From: an uncultured bacterium
GTDB taxonomy: Bacteria > Verrucomicrobiota > Kiritimatiellia > CAIKKV01 > CAIJXV01
DNA length: 64,000 nucleotides
Direction of reading: 5' to 3'
Assembly (NCBI GenBank): GCA_903824675.1
Contig: CAIJXV010000020.1
Coordinates: 1 to 64,000, forward strand
The translations under genes were made by a program, and so were the position numbers. A model generated the notes under the pieces. That model ran no database searches, had not been told where the DNA came from, and saw nothing but the letters and a program-made list of their open reading frames with translations. Below, in pieces: positions 27,000-40,009 of the stretch; the stretch's first letter is position 1; each line of letters starts with the position of its first letter.

Positions 27000-27446
27000 C
27001 TGTATACTCCCTATGCGTACTGATTCGGCCCAGGCACCTTTCTGTGCCAACTAGTATTATGCGTCAAAAATATCGAGAGGCATATTCGGGGTTAAAAGTG
27101 ATAGGCCTCAAAGGCGTTGTTGCACATCAACAGGTTGCGACGCGAACCTGACGCATATGAATTTCGATAGGCCTCAACAATAGGCGTCATAATACCTGAC
27201 TTTGGGCAAAACACCCGTCCTGTCGTATGATCGAAGGTAGCATGGGGGAGAATGGGGAGCAAGCGGTTTTGAGGGAGGGAGATGGCTAATGCCCTTACGG
27301 GCACACTACAAAAGGTTTTTTGTAAAATCCAGATGTTCGTAGTGAGGCCGTCAGGCGTTTCTTCGCCCTATTAGAATTACGGAGGTGCTCCGAGATCTCT
27401 GCGATCTCCTTGCCTTTGCGTGCTGGTTTTGGGAATATCGCACGCC
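27000..27446. other. gap with short direct and inverted repeats
   Basis: No supported gene. The 12-mer GATAGGCCTCAA occurs at 27100-27111 and 27166-27177. Between them is a hairpin, CAGGTT (27131-27136) with AACCTG (27145-27150), and GTTGTTG (27116-27122) faces CAACAA (27175-27180). A 70-codon minus-strand frame through this palindrome is explained by the repeats. Composition changes here from the lower-GC block to the GC-rich oxidase gene. Confidence 0.5.
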
Positions 27447-29072
27447 ATGACAACACCTGTAATCCCCGTTGAACCGGTCCTGTCGCCCGAAGAATATGCG
27501 GCGCTGGACCTTATCACCGCCCAACCCGGCCTGACCCTTTCCGATCTGTCCCGTTTCCTGGCCACCCGCTTCAACCTCGATCTCACGCTCGACCCGGATA
27601 TCGTCGGGGGATTCGCCGCTGATAGTTCCAACCTGCCGGGCCGCGCCCAGGCGCTCTGCCGCCCCGCCACCGAACGCGATTGCGCCGTGATCCTCCACGC
27701 CTGCCATAAGGCCGGAATTCCCCACACCCTCTCCGCCGGTAAATCGAATCTGACCGGAAGCGCCACGCCGGATGACGGTGTCATCATCTCCACCGTCAAT
27801 CTTCAAACCCCCACCCCGAGCATCGATGCCGTTACCCGGACGACCGTCGCTCCCGTCGGCCTGATCCTCGAGGATTTCCGACGACAGGTGTTGGAACTCA
27901 GCGGCGGGTCCCTGATTTATCCGGTCGATCCGACCAGCCGGGGAGATGCCTCCATCGGCGGCACATTGGCCTGTAACGCCTCGGGCTTCACTCCCGGCGA
28001 AGCCGGTGCCACTCGCCCCTGGGTCGCCGCCATCGATTTCCTCCTTCCCGATGGCTGGCGGATCCGGGCCACCCGCGGCCAATACGTCTCGGCGGATGGT
28101 TTCTTTCACCTCCACTATGGCGATGGACGGACCGTGGATTTGCCCGTTCCGAATTATCCGCGACCGGCCATCAAGAATGCGGGCGGTCCATTTTCGGCGT
28201 CCAATGGAATCATGGATTTCGTGGACCTGGTAATCGGCAGCGAGGGTCTGTTCGGCCTCGTCACCTCCTGCCGGCTCTCGCTTCAGCCACGTCCCCCCGC
28301 GGTTCTGGATCTGTTTTTTCCGCTACCCGGCGAGCCGGAGGCGTTGAAGTTTTTCCATTTTCTACATACTCAAATGGCGGGGCGGCTTGATAGCCTTTCG
28401 GCATTCGAATATTTCGGGGTCAACTGCCGGAAATACATGGACCACGAAAATGCCCTCTTCCAGGGGAATAATCAGGTCGGCATCAATCTGCAAGTGCCGT
28501 TGATGAACGCCGATGCGCTCGACTCAGCGGCCGAAGAGTGGCTGGAACGAATCCTATCCGCCGATTGCGGTGTCGATCCGGACGCCATTCTCCTGCTGGA
28601 CAACGATCGGGTTCGCAAACTCTTCATGGAGGCCCGCCACTCCCTGCCGGCCAAATCCTTGGAAGTGGTTCAACATCGCGGAACTTTCACGATTATGACC
28701 GATGCCGTGGTGCCGCCCAACCGGTTCGACGAATTCCTCGCCTTCACTCACAACCTGATTCGTTCCGCTGGAATTGATTACCTTTCGTTCGGACATTTGG
28801 GAGATTGCCATCTGCATTTCACGCTCCTGCCGGAAAAAAGCCAACAGGATCGGGGTCGGGAAATATATGACCAAATCGTGGCCCGTTCAGCCGACTTGGG
28901 CGGCGTCTATTCCGGCGAACATGGCACCGGCAAACGCAAACGCCAGGATTTCCTGCGCTGTTACGGACCGGAGGGCGTCGCTTCCGTCCAGCGGTGCAAG
29001 GCCGCGCTCGATCCGAAGTGTCTGCTCAACCGCGGCAATGTCGTCGAGTGCATGTCGGATGTTCACCACTGA
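27447..29072 (+). CDS. FAD-linked oxidase, GlcD / D-lactate dehydrogenase type
   Basis: 541 residues. The FAD-binding PCMH-type domain spans about 50-260 (CRPATERDCAVILHACHKAG, then GGTLACNASGFTPGEAG). A C-terminal cap domain extends to the end with FGHLGDCHLHF and SGEHGTGKRKR, the family's metal/substrate motifs. It oxidises a 2-hydroxyacid such as D-lactate or glycolate, passing electrons to the membrane chain. The usual start context is weak; ATG 27447 is preferred over one nine codons upstream. The final residues DVHH come from a TTCACCACTGATGCACAGGG repeat-like sequence, so the true C-terminus may have been altered. Confidence 0.85.
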   Translation: MTTPVIPVEPVLSPEEYAALDLITAQPGLTLSDLSRFLATRFNLDLTLDPDIVGGFAADSSNLPGRAQALCRPATERDCAVILHACHKAGIPHTLSAGKSNLTGSATPDDGVIISTVNLQTPTPSIDAVTRTTVAPVGLILEDFRRQVLELSGGSLIYPVDPTSRGDASIGGTLACNASGFTPGEAGATRPWVAAIDFLLPDGWRIRATRGQYVSADGFFHLHYGDGRTVDLPVPNYPRPAIKNAGGPFSASNGIMDFVDLVIGSEGLFGLVTSCRLSLQPRPPAVLDLFFPLPGEPEALKFFHFLHTQMAGRLDSLSAFEYFGVNCRKYMDHENALFQGNNQVGINLQVPLMNADALDSAAEEWLERILSADCGVDPDAILLLDNDRVRKLFMEARHSLPAKSLEVVQHRGTFTIMTDAVVPPNRFDEFLAFTHNLIRSAGIDYLSFGHLGDCHLHFTLLPEKSQQDRGREIYDQIVARSADLGGVYSGEHGTGKRKRQDFLRCYGPEGVASVQRCKAALDPKCLLNRGNVVECMSDVHH

Positions 29073-29487
29073 TGCACAGGGGCACGGAAGAAAACACTCT
29101 CCCGCCTTCTGCGCCAAAGGTGTGAAAGAATTAAATCCGAAACATCTGGTTCATTCTTTGATTGTGTCATGCTGAGCCTTTCGACACGCTCAGGACAGGC
29201 GGAGTCGAAGCATCGCAATGCGAATCCGTTACTTATCGCATCGAGATCCCTCGACTACGCTCGGGATGACAGAAGGGGAAAACGGGATAACAGAAGGGAA
29301 AGACGGGATGACCTTCGATGACGTCCCCTGCTATTCCTTCATACCTTCTACGCGGAAACTTGGCACGCTGCGTGCAAAGGCGGCCTGCATCTTCGGGTTC
29401 CTGCCGGTCAGCTCTGTGACTCGGTGACTCTGTGGTTAATCTCGACGGTTATCCGTGAAATCCGTGTCATCCGTGGTTAATATCCGA
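29073..29487. repeat. intergenic repeat block between convergent genes
   Basis: No gene is supported. TGTCATGCTGAGC (from 29165) with CGAGATCCCTCGAC and GGGATGACA (ending 29272) forms a 108-base unit with inverted TGTCA/TGACA ends. At 29420-29481, GTGACTCTGTGGTTAAT is followed by ATCCGTGAAATCCGTG and TCATCCGTGGTTAAT, a short-period repeat. Similar strings are familiar as non-coding repeats in many environmental bacterial genomes; the copy number here cannot be assessed. Confidence 0.55.
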
Positions 29488-33328
<3,841 letters not shown>

Positions 33329-33329
<1 letters not shown>

Positions 33330-33508
33330 CAGCCTTCCAACGGCATCGGATTGCACAAATTCTTGTCCGAATCCGCGGCACGCCCGCAATTAAAACAAAC
33401 GAATTTCGGCTTTTTCACCAACTTGCGAATGGCCTCGAACCGGCTCTCGCTCGCCAATACGCAAAGATGTCCATTATGTCCGTCTTTTTTGCAGCTTTTA
33501 TCACTCAT
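33329..33508 (-). CDS. 59-residue Cys/His-rich protein, probable zinc binder
   Basis: An ATG at 33508 is preceded by AAGGA and opens 59 codons: MSDKSCKKDGHNGHLCVLAS is followed by a basic stretch, FVCFNCGRAADSDKNLC and NPMPLEG. Candidate ligands are Cys6, His11, His14, Cys16, Cys38, Cys41 and Cys52. The FxCxxCGR-like part resembles a small zinc ribbon. Its TGA shares a base with the ATG of the pseudokinase gene (TGATG), so it is the first gene of a coupled trio ending in ligA. No family is recognised. Confidence 0.7.
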
Positions 33509-33597
33509 GACCAGGTTCCTTTCAAATCGGTTAGGGGTTGACTATACGGAGTTTAGGTCAGGCAATCAAATCGAAAGAAGAGGGGGCTGACCCTGAT

Positions 33598-33682
33598 CCT
33601 CGCGTAATCTCCGCGGTGCATCCGGCAGTAAAGCCAGACCTATGGGCTGGCTTGCGGGAGACCAGCCGCGCGATGCGCTCTT
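33598..33682. repeat. dispersed repeat, copy 1
   Basis: Contains CCTCGCGTAATCTCCGCGGT followed by the core TGCATCCGGCAGTAAAGCC and on to GATGCGCTCTT at 33682. Inside, AAGCCAG pairs with CTGGCTT over a 9-base loop. Near-identical copies of the core are at 37510-37576 and 52455-52521. All are intergenic. Confidence 0.8.
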
Positions 33683-33758
33683 GGGCGAGGATTTGGCGCA
33701 TCTGCGATTCGGTGCACAGAAACCGCCGAAAGGGCGTTTACACCAACCGTTTTCTGCC

Positions 33759-34245
33759 GATGTCGGCCCGCCCTCGGTGGTGGGCGCCTGGAGATGGAGC
33801 GGGCTGGATCCGCAGACGCCGGGCGCTGAGGCCCGGCCTACAAAAACAGGGAATCGGGTTAAGGGCGAACCCCCACCTGGGGCGATGTATCAAGGAAATA
33901 GGCGAACAGTTTTCAAAGATGTCGGCCCGCCCTGCATAGTATCTCTGTGGCGGGCGTCGGGAGAGGGAACGGGCTGGATCCGCGGACGCCGGGCGCGGAG
34001 GCCCGGCCGACAACAACGGAGAATCGGGTTACGGGCGAAGCCCCACCTGGGGCGGTTTATCAAGGAAACAGGCGAACAGTTTTCAAAGATGTCGGCCCGC
34101 CCTCGGTGGCGGGCGTCGGGAGAGAGAGCGGGCTGGATCCGCAGACGCCGGGCGCTGAGGCCCGGCCTACAACAACGGGGAATCGGGTTGTGGACGAATC
34201 CCCACCTACGGCGGTTTATCAATGAAATAGGCGAATTTTCCACCG
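33759..34245. repeat. three-copy tandem repeat of about 160-170 bp
   Basis: Units begin at 33759, 33918 and 34088 with GATGTCGGCCCGCCC. Each carries a GGGCTGGATCCGC segment, the hairpin GCCGGGCGCTGAGGCCCGGC (33818-33837, 34147-34166; variant at 33988-34007), then GAATCGGGTT and CCCCACCT. The middle unit has about 11 extra bases near its start. Open frames run through all units on both strands, which is a by-product of the repeat length and GC content. No protein is supported. This fills most of the gap between the zinc-protein operon and the next plus-strand operon. Confidence 0.85.
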
Positions 34246-34347
34246 AAACGCAGATTCGCCCGCGAGAATTTGGGGCTGAAAAGCGCTATTGCACCGCCAA
34301 ACTGTTCGCGCTACTATAAAAGAAATTCAAGGATTCAACACGGTTTT

Positions 34348-34536
34348 ATGCCTGATTCTCAAGATAGCGAAGAATTGATGTATGTCAAATGTGCCTATTG
34401 TGGACAATGGCTCGACGTTAAGCCTGGAAAGATGAACCTGATCAGTCACGCTATTTGTCCTGATTGCTTCGAGAAAGAGATGCAGGAACGGAATGACAAA
34501 AAACCAACCTCTCATGACAAGGGGGACGACACATGA
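34348..34536 (+). CDS. small zinc-ribbon protein
   Basis: 62 residues with two CxxC pairs: CAYCGQW (Cys15, Cys18) and ISHAICPDCFEKE (Cys37, Cys40). The SHAICPDC second half is like the zinc-ribbon tails seen on some bacterial signalling proteins. The ATG at 34348 is chosen since upstream codons are repeat-derived. The stop overlaps the next ATG (ATGA), so it opens a three-gene operon with a membrane protein and a nitroreductase. Confidence 0.7.
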   Translation: MPDSQDSEELMYVKCAYCGQWLDVKPGKMNLISHAICPDCFEKEMQERNDKKPTSHDKGDDT

Positions 34537-35066
34537 ATCCCTGGCTCGATCAATTCATTGCTCTGCTCCAAGTCATTTTTAACGCATCAACGGCAACAAC
34601 AGTCCTCTACATCCAGGCTGGAGTCGCCTTCTTTTTCTTCTGCTTCACCCTGCGTCTTTCGGGCTGGGCGTTGCATGTTGGCTATGCCACATGGCCCCGC
34701 CTGATCTTGTCCATTATCCTGGTCATCGGTCTCCCTCTGGGACTGGCCCTCTCCTTCCAGGTTTTGGCCACCCCCCAACTTCCCGCCAGCATCCCCGTCT
34801 CCTGGGTTTTGGGTTCCATGATTGCGATTCTGCTCCTCGGCATTGTCCTCCCCCTCCTGACCTTCTTGCTTAAAACCGGTTTTATCCAAATTGTAATGAT
34901 GATCGCCTTCAGCGCCTTCGCCGGTTTTATCGCCGCCCTTTTAGTCCTATTCCTCTCCGGCGCCCTCCAACGGGGCGCAACCGATTTCAGCAAGGCCGAA
35001 CAACGGCGAAATGCCATCGATTCCGCCATTTCCGAACCCCTCACCCAACCGGCGGTTAAGCCGTGA
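34533..35066 (+). CDS. four-span membrane protein of unknown function
   Basis: 177 residues with hydrophobic segments at about 24-46, 53-75, 90-112 and 118-142, and a polar C-terminal tail. No family is recognised. ATGA overlap with the zinc-ribbon gene upstream and GTGA overlap with the nitroreductase downstream show tight coupling; a redox or metal-related role is only a guess from context. Confidence 0.65.
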   Translation: MNPWLDQFIALLQVIFNASTATTVLYIQAGVAFFFFCFTLRLSGWALHVGYATWPRLILSIILVIGLPLGLALSFQVLATPQLPASIPVSWVLGSMIAILLLGIVLPLLTFLLKTGFIQIVMMIAFSAFAGFIAALLVLFLSGALQRGATDFSKAEQRRNAIDSAISEPLTQPAVKP

Positions 35067-35617
35067 CCGGTGACGATTTTTTGTCCCTGGTCCGCCAACG
35101 TTTTAGTTGTCGCAGTTACCGGCCGGATTCAGTCCCTGAGACTCTGATCGCCCGCCTTTTGGAAGCGGTCCGACTGGCTCCCTCGGCCTGTAACAAACAA
35201 CCCTGGCGGCTGGCCGTCGTTTCCGACGAATCCCAGCGTATCCGTTTGTGCGAGGAGGGACTTCTCCCCGGCATGCAGCGACCCTGGATACGCGGCGCAC
35301 CGGTCCTCATCGCCTTGGGTGTAGCCCGAACCACGGTAACCCACCGCCTGGCCCCCCTCATTTCAGGAATCGATTATCCCGCCCTCGATCTCGGCATCGC
35401 AGGAGAACACCTCGTCCTCCAGGCAACCGCCCTGGGATTGGGCACTTGTTGGATCGGATGGATTCGCCCTCCCGCCGTCCGTCGAATCGTCGATTGGCCC
35501 CGATCCATCCAACCTGTCAGTTTGATTTCAGTCGGCTGGCCAGCTGAATCGTCTGAATCGCACCGAACGGGCCGAAAACCCCTGTCAGACTGGGTCAGTG
35601 GATTTATTGCAAAATAA
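35063..35617 (+). CDS. nitroreductase-family protein
   Basis: 184 residues, FMN-dependent nitroreductase fold. The N-terminal VRQRFSCRSYRPDSVPETLI and RLAPSACNKQPWRLAVV are the flavin-binding motifs, and LGIAGEHLVLQATALGLGTCWIGWI is the family's helical signature. The GTG start at 35063 overlaps the previous stop. Physiological substrate is unknown. Confidence 0.88.
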   Translation: MTGDDFLSLVRQRFSCRSYRPDSVPETLIARLLEAVRLAPSACNKQPWRLAVVSDESQRIRLCEEGLLPGMQRPWIRGAPVLIALGVARTTVTHRLAPLISGIDYPALDLGIAGEHLVLQATALGLGTCWIGWIRPPAVRRIVDWPRSIQPVSLISVGWPAESSESHRTGRKPLSDWVSGFIAK

Positions 35618-35619
35618 TG

Positions 35620-35648
35620 TTGACGCCTAAAAGCATAATTACTATTAT
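35620..35648 (+). promoter_or_regulatory. sigma70 promoter for the cysteine synthase gene
   Basis: TTGACG (35620-35625) and TATTAT (35643-35648) are separated by 17 bases in an AT-rich gap. The start would be near 35655, leaving a leader of about 45 bases with AAAGG before the ATG at 35699. Confidence 0.6.
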
Positions 35649-35698
35649 CTCTATAGTTTTAGTTGTGATTAGTAAAAACAAATTGAAAGGACATTACA

Positions 35699-36658
35699 AT
35701 GGCTGGTATCTATAAAGACAATTCGGAATCCATCGGGAATACCCCGTTAATCAAGTTGAATCGCGTCACGCAAGGGGCCCAGGCGACCGTTCTGGCCAAA
35801 ATCGAAGGACGCAACCCCGCTTATTCGGTCAAATGCCGGATTGGGGCCGCCATGATTTGGGATGCCGAAAAAAGAGGAGTCCTCAAACCCGGCGTCGAAA
35901 TTATCGAGCCGACAAGTGGGAATACCGGGATTGCGCTGGCTTATGTCGCCGCCGCCCGGGGGTACAAACTGACCTTGACCATGCCGGAGACCATGAGCAT
36001 TGAACGGCGGCGGGTTCTAGCCGCATTTGGCGCCAACCTGATCCTGACCCCCGGTGCCGGTGGCATGAAAGCCGCTATTCAACGCGCAGAAGAAATCGCC
36101 GCATCGAATCCTTCGAAATACTTCCTCCCCCAGCAGTTCAAGAATCCGGCCAATCCGGCCATTCATGAAAAAACAACCGGGCCCGAAATCTGGAGCGATA
36201 CCCAGGGTGGGATCGACGTACTCGTGGCGGGCGTGGGTACGGGGGGAACCATCACCGGCATCTCCCGCTACATCAAAAATATTCGCAAAAAACCGATCCT
36301 CTCCGTTGCCGTCGAACCCAAGGAGAGCCCGGTCATATCGCAAAAACGAGCCGGCCAGGAGATCAAACCCGGCCCGCATAAAATTCAGGGCATCGGCGCG
36401 GGATTCATTCCGGACACATTGGATCTCTCGATCGTCGACCGGGTCGAACAGGTGGAGAGCGCGGAAGCCGTGGCGTTTGCGCGCCGCCTGGCACTGGAGG
36501 AAGGTATCCTGGTCGGAATTTCCTGCGGTGCGGCAGGGGTCGCCGCCCTGCGTCTGGCCAACCAGCCCGAATTTGCGGGGAAAACCATTGTGGTGATTTT
36601 CCCCGATTCCGGCGAGCGATACCTTTCGACGGTTCTGTTTGAAGGCTTGGGCGGCTGA
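35699..36658 (+). CDS. cysK: cysteine synthase (O-acetylserine sulfhydrylase)
   Basis: 319-residue PLP enzyme making cysteine from O-acetylserine and sulfide. The PLP lysine is Lys45 in [11 protein letters not shown], substrate-loop SGNTG is at 73-77, the phosphate-binding GTGGTITG is near 182, and SCGAA comes late. The Cys after the lysine replaces the usual Asp. Length and motifs fit CysK/CysM. It has its own promoter and converges on the RlmB-like gene. Confidence 0.93.
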   Translation: MAGIYKDNSESIGNTPLIKLNRVTQGAQATVLAKIEGRNPAYSVKCRIGAAMIWDAEKRGVLKPGVEIIEPTSGNTGIALAYVAAARGYKLTLTMPETMSIERRRVLAAFGANLILTPGAGGMKAAIQRAEEIAASNPSKYFLPQQFKNPANPAIHEKTTGPEIWSDTQGGIDVLVAGVGTGGTITGISRYIKNIRKKPILSVAVEPKESPVISQKRAGQEIKPGPHKIQGIGAGFIPDTLDLSIVDRVEQVESAEAVAFARRLALEEGILVGISCGAAGVAALRLANQPEFAGKTIVVIFPDSGERYLSTVLFEGLGG

Positions 36659-36665
36659 TCGGAAT

Positions 36666-37400
36666 TTATCCGCGCTGTCTCAATATTTCATACAAAGCCA
36701 CGGCGCCAGCCACCGAGGCGTTCAGTGATCCCACGTGACCCCGCATGGGCAGGGTGATCACATAATCACAGGTCTCGCGAATCAGGCGGCCCATCCCCTC
36801 CCCTTCACTGCCGACCACCAAACCGAGGGGGCCTTTTAAATCGGTCGCCGTGTAAAGAGTAGCGGCGGGGGTCTGGTCTAATCCGGCCAGCCAGATTCCG
36901 GCCTCCTTGAGTTTGCCCATCGTCTGGTGCAAATTGACCACGCGGCAGATCCGCAGGTGTTCCGCGGCGCCGGCGGAGGCCCGGATGGCGGCAGGAGTCA
37001 CCTCGGCCGCCCGGTCTTTCGGAAGAAAAACCGCATCCACTCCGGCCGCATCGGCCACCCGCAACAGCGCGCCCAGATTTTGGGGATCTTGAAGATGATC
37101 CAATAACAGGAACAGCGGGGGCTTACCCGCCTCTTCCAGGCATTCCTCAAATTCGCAATAGGGATAAGGGCCGGCTTCCACCGCCACCCCTTGATGATTG
37201 CCCCGCTGAGTCAATGTGTCCAACGTCTGGAGATCGACCGTTTCCACCCGGACCACCTGCCGCTGGGCCGCCTCCCGAATCGTCCGGATCACCTCGGCAT
37301 CCTGACAGTTGCCGGCCAATAGCAACCGTTTAAAATCGCGCCTCCCCGCCTTCAAGGTTTCGCTCACCGGCTGTCGCCCGTAAATAATGTCAACCGCCAT
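36666..37400 (-). CDS. RlmB/TrmH-family rRNA 2'-O-methyltransferase
   Basis: 244-residue SpoU-type enzyme. The N-terminal SpoU_sub_bind domain is at about 5-80 (YGRQPVSETLKAG). The catalytic domain has motif I LLLDHLQDPQNLGALLRVAD, motif II GLVVGSEGEGM and motif III LPMRGHVGSLNASVAGAVAL. This matches RlmB, which methylates G2251 of 23S rRNA. The ATG at 37400 has AGGAG upstream; a longer frame reads through repeat DNA. Confidence 0.9.
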   Translation of the reverse strand: MAVDIIYGRQPVSETLKAGRRDFKRLLLAGNCQDAEVIRTIREAAQRQVVRVETVDLQTLDTLTQRGNHQGVAVEAGPYPYCEFEECLEEAGKPPLFLLLDHLQDPQNLGALLRVADAAGVDAVFLPKDRAAEVTPAAIRASAGAAEHLRICRVVNLHQTMGKLKEAGIWLAGLDQTPAATLYTATDLKGPLGLVVGSEGEGMGRLIRETCDYVITLPMRGHVGSLNASVAGAVALYEILRQRG

Positions 37401-37485
37401 TCGATGCTCCTCTGTTCTGGTTCTTCTCGGTTGAAAGAATAATAGGGCAGAACGGGGAAAGCAAGGGGGATACGGGGCTCCCCTC

Positions 37486-37576
37486 GAGGGCGAGACTCTG
37501 GCGATACAATGCATCCGGCAGTAAAGCCAGACCTATGGGCTGGCTTGCGGGAGAGCTGTCACGCGAGGCGCTCTTA
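37486..37576. repeat. dispersed repeat, copy 2, with GAGGGCGAG flank
   Basis: GAGGGCGAGACTCTG (37486-37500) continues into GCGATACAA and then directly into the TGCATCCGGCAGTAAAGCC core (37510-37576). The flank equals the right end of the insertion seen in copy 3, so this copy keeps one end of that element. The rest of the 324-base gap up to recN holds nothing clear except a weak TTGACA (37657) with TGAATC 17 bases later. Confidence 0.75.
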
Positions 37577-37724
37577 GGCGGGGATTCAGGTGGTTTGAGA
37601 AATAAAATGGCATTCCAAGGACCTCACCACTGAACCCGGCGATCCCTGTGGGAGCATTGACAACCCCGGGCGTCTCATCTGAATCTGCTGGAATCCCGTC
37701 TCCAAGACGTGTATCGTTACGCAC

Positions 37725-39395
37725 ATGCTTCAAACCCTGCGCATCAAAAATTTGGCGCTCGTTGAAAACCTGACCGTCGATTTCGAACCCGGGTTGAATA
37801 TGATTACCGGCGAAACCGGGGCCGGCAAATCGGTTTTGATTGGCGCCCTGGGGCTCCTCCTCGGGGGACGGGCCGATAAAACCCTCATCCGGACCGGTGA
37901 GGATCAATGTGGTGCAGAGGCCCTCTTCACACTGGAACGCCCGGCGGGAATCAATGCAATCCTCCAGGAGAACGGACTCGATGCGTGCGAGGCCGGCCAG
38001 TTGGTTATCCGCCGCATCATCAATGCCGCCGGTACCAGTCGCAATTTCATCAATGGCGGGCCCACCACGCTTCAGGTTCTGAAGTCCATCGGCGATCAAC
38101 TCGTCGACATGCATGGCCCCCATGACCACCAATCCCTCCTGAGCACCGACTTCCAACTGGAATTACTGGATGCCTTCGGGGAATGCGGCCCGACCGCCGA
38201 GTTGTATGGCGCCGTCTATGCCGAATGGAGCGCCCTCCGGGCTCAGCGCCAAGCCCTCGAGGGCGACGAGGGCCAGATCCAGCGCGAAATCGATCTTCTC
38301 CGTTTTCAATGTCAGGAAATCGAAACGGCCAACCTCGTCGAGGGCGAAGAGGCTGAACTCGAATCCGAACACCGCCGCGTCGCCAATGCCCAGAAAATCA
38401 TCGAACTCAGCGATGGCATCCGTCGCGCCCTGACCGATGACGAAACCGCCGCCGCGGTATCTCTGGCGGCGGCCTACAAACTCCTGCACGAATTGGCGCC
38501 GGTCCTGGATGTCGCCGTCGAATGGCAGGCGCGGGCACAGTCCCTGTCCATCGAAATCCGCGACCTCGCGGAATCCGTTGCCACCACCGCCCAATCGATC
38601 GAAGCCGACCCCGAGCGCCTGCAATGGCTCGAGGACCGCATGGCCCTTTATCGCAAGTTGAAGCGCAAATATCGGCCCATCCTGGCCGAAATCACCGCCC
38701 TGCTGGCCGAATCCAAACAACGTCTGGTCGACTTGGAACAACGCGATTCCAAGCGCGCGGAGTTGGACGCCCAAATCGCACAAACCCGCACCCGTCTCGA
38801 AAAAACCGGCCTGAAGTTGCGCGCCGCCCGTGAAAAAGCGGCAACGGAACTGGGCAAAGCGATCACCCGCCAACTGCGCGATCTCGGATTTCCCAACGGG
38901 GCATTGGAAGTTACCCTCACCCCCACCGATCCCGCCCCGTCCGGCATGGATGCCGTCGAATTCGCTTTCGCCCCCAATATCGGCGAATCCATCCGCCCCC
39001 TCCGGGCCATCGCCTCCAGCGGTGAAATTTCCCGCGTCATGCTGGCCGCCAAGGCCGTTTTAGCGGGGCAGGATCGCATCCCGCTCCTGGTGTTCGACGA
39101 AATCGACGCCAACATCGGCGGAGAAATGGGACGCGCCGTCGGTGCCAAGCTCAAGGCCGTCGCCAAACACCACCAGGTGATTTGCATCACCCACCTGCCC
39201 CAGGTGGCGGTGTTCGGCCCTACCCACTTCGCCGTCTGCAAAGAAGTCACCGGCGGGCGGACCCGCACTCTGATCGAACGCTTGGAAGGCGCCGCACGGG
39301 TCGAAGAAGTAGCCCGCATGCTGGGGGGAAAAGATTCGACCGATTTCGCCCTGCGCCACGCCCGCGAATTGCTCAAGACCCCGGACACCAAGTAA
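37725..39395 (+). CDS. recN: DNA repair protein RecN
   Basis: 556-residue SMC-like ATPase for double-strand break repair. N-terminal MLQTLRIKNLALVENL and Walker A GETGAGKS (29-36), a long coiled-coil middle (about 150-360), and C-terminal ABC signature ASSGEISRVMLA and Walker B LLVFDEIDANIGG, then ICITHLPQVA. Full length. It is followed closely by the SEC-C/deoC/deoB run. Confidence 0.95.
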   Translation: MLQTLRIKNLALVENLTVDFEPGLNMITGETGAGKSVLIGALGLLLGGRADKTLIRTGEDQCGAEALFTLERPAGINAILQENGLDACEAGQLVIRRIINAAGTSRNFINGGPTTLQVLKSIGDQLVDMHGPHDHQSLLSTDFQLELLDAFGECGPTAELYGAVYAEWSALRAQRQALEGDEGQIQREIDLLRFQCQEIETANLVEGEEAELESEHRRVANAQKIIELSDGIRRALTDDETAAAVSLAAAYKLLHELAPVLDVAVEWQARAQSLSIEIRDLAESVATTAQSIEADPERLQWLEDRMALYRKLKRKYRPILAEITALLAESKQRLVDLEQRDSKRAELDAQIAQTRTRLEKTGLKLRAAREKAATELGKAITRQLRDLGFPNGALEVTLTPTDPAPSGMDAVEFAFAPNIGESIRPLRAIASSGEISRVMLAAKAVLAGQDRIPLLVFDEIDANIGGEMGRAVGAKLKAVAKHHQVICITHLPQVAVFGPTHFAVCKEVTGGRTRTLIERLEGAARVEEVARMLGGKDSTDFALRHARELLKTPDTK

Positions 39396-39481
39396 GACCG
39401 GGTTCTTCGGATGTTGCCTCGTTCCGCCCGGTGTGATACGTTTAGACGGATTTGAGGGAAAGCGCACCGGGAGAAAGCACC

Positions 39482-40009
39482 ATGACAAATACAAATTGCC
39501 CCTGTGGAAGCGGACACGCGTTCGCTGAATGTTGTGAACCCATCATTAAGGGCGAAAAAAACGCCACCATCGCCGCCGATCTGATGCGGGCCCGCTATGC
39601 CGCGTATACCACCGCCCACGTCAATTTCTTACGGGATAGCTCCGCACCCGCCCTGAAACGTAAGTTCGACGAAAAATCAACGCGAGAATGGGCACAAGGC
39701 TCCGAGTGGCGCGGATTGAAAATTTTACGCTGTGACAAAGGGGGAGCCTCCGACCCAACCGGTTCGGTCGAATTCATCGCTTCCTACCGTTACAAGGAAC
39801 AAGACCATGAGCACCACGAAACCGCCACGTTCGTTCGGGATGACCAAGGCCAATGGTTGTTCGAGGATGGCGTTGTGGCCGGACATGATCCGATCCGAAG
39901 AACCGAACCCAAGATCGGGCGCAATGATCCCTGTCACTGCGGAAGCGGCCTGAAATTTAAAAAATGCTGCGCCCTCAAAACCCCAGCCGCTGAAGTTCCC
40001 GCCTCATGA
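39482..40009 (+). CDS. YchJ-like protein with two SEC-C motifs
   Basis: 175 residues: SEC-C at the N-terminus ([15 protein letters not shown]) and at the C-terminus ([16 protein letters not shown]), with a cystatin-like YchJ core between ([17 protein letters not shown]). SEC-C motifs bind zinc and often mediate protein contacts such as with SecB or nucleic acids. The ATG at 39482 is set by GGGAG. The stop overlaps the deoC ATG. Confidence 0.85.
   Translation: MTNTNCPCGSGHAFAECCEPIIKGEKNATIAADLMRARYAAYTTAHVNFLRDSSAPALKRKFDEKSTREWAQGSEWRGLKILRCDKGGASDPTGSVEFIASYRYKEQDHEHHETATFVRDDQGQWLFEDGVVAGHDPIRRTEPKIGRNDPCHCGSGLKFKKCCALKTPAAEVPAS

Noticed and set aside
27100-27181. Fourth attC-like palindrome
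   Set aside because: The outer boxes run GTTG...CAAC, opposite to the AAC...GTT order of the other three, so it was kept only as a gap description.
27092-27304. 70-codon minus-strand frame
   Set aside because: It is formed by the direct and inverted repeats of the gap, with no ribosome binding site or recognised domain.
33759-34245. CRISPR array
   Set aside because: Units are about 160 bases with no short repeat/spacer alternation and no cas genes nearby.
33642-34319. 225-codon frame through the tandem repeats
   Set aside because: Frames are open on both strands because the unit is GC-rich and repeats; there is no start signal, no domain, and unit lengths (159 and 170) are not kept in frame together.
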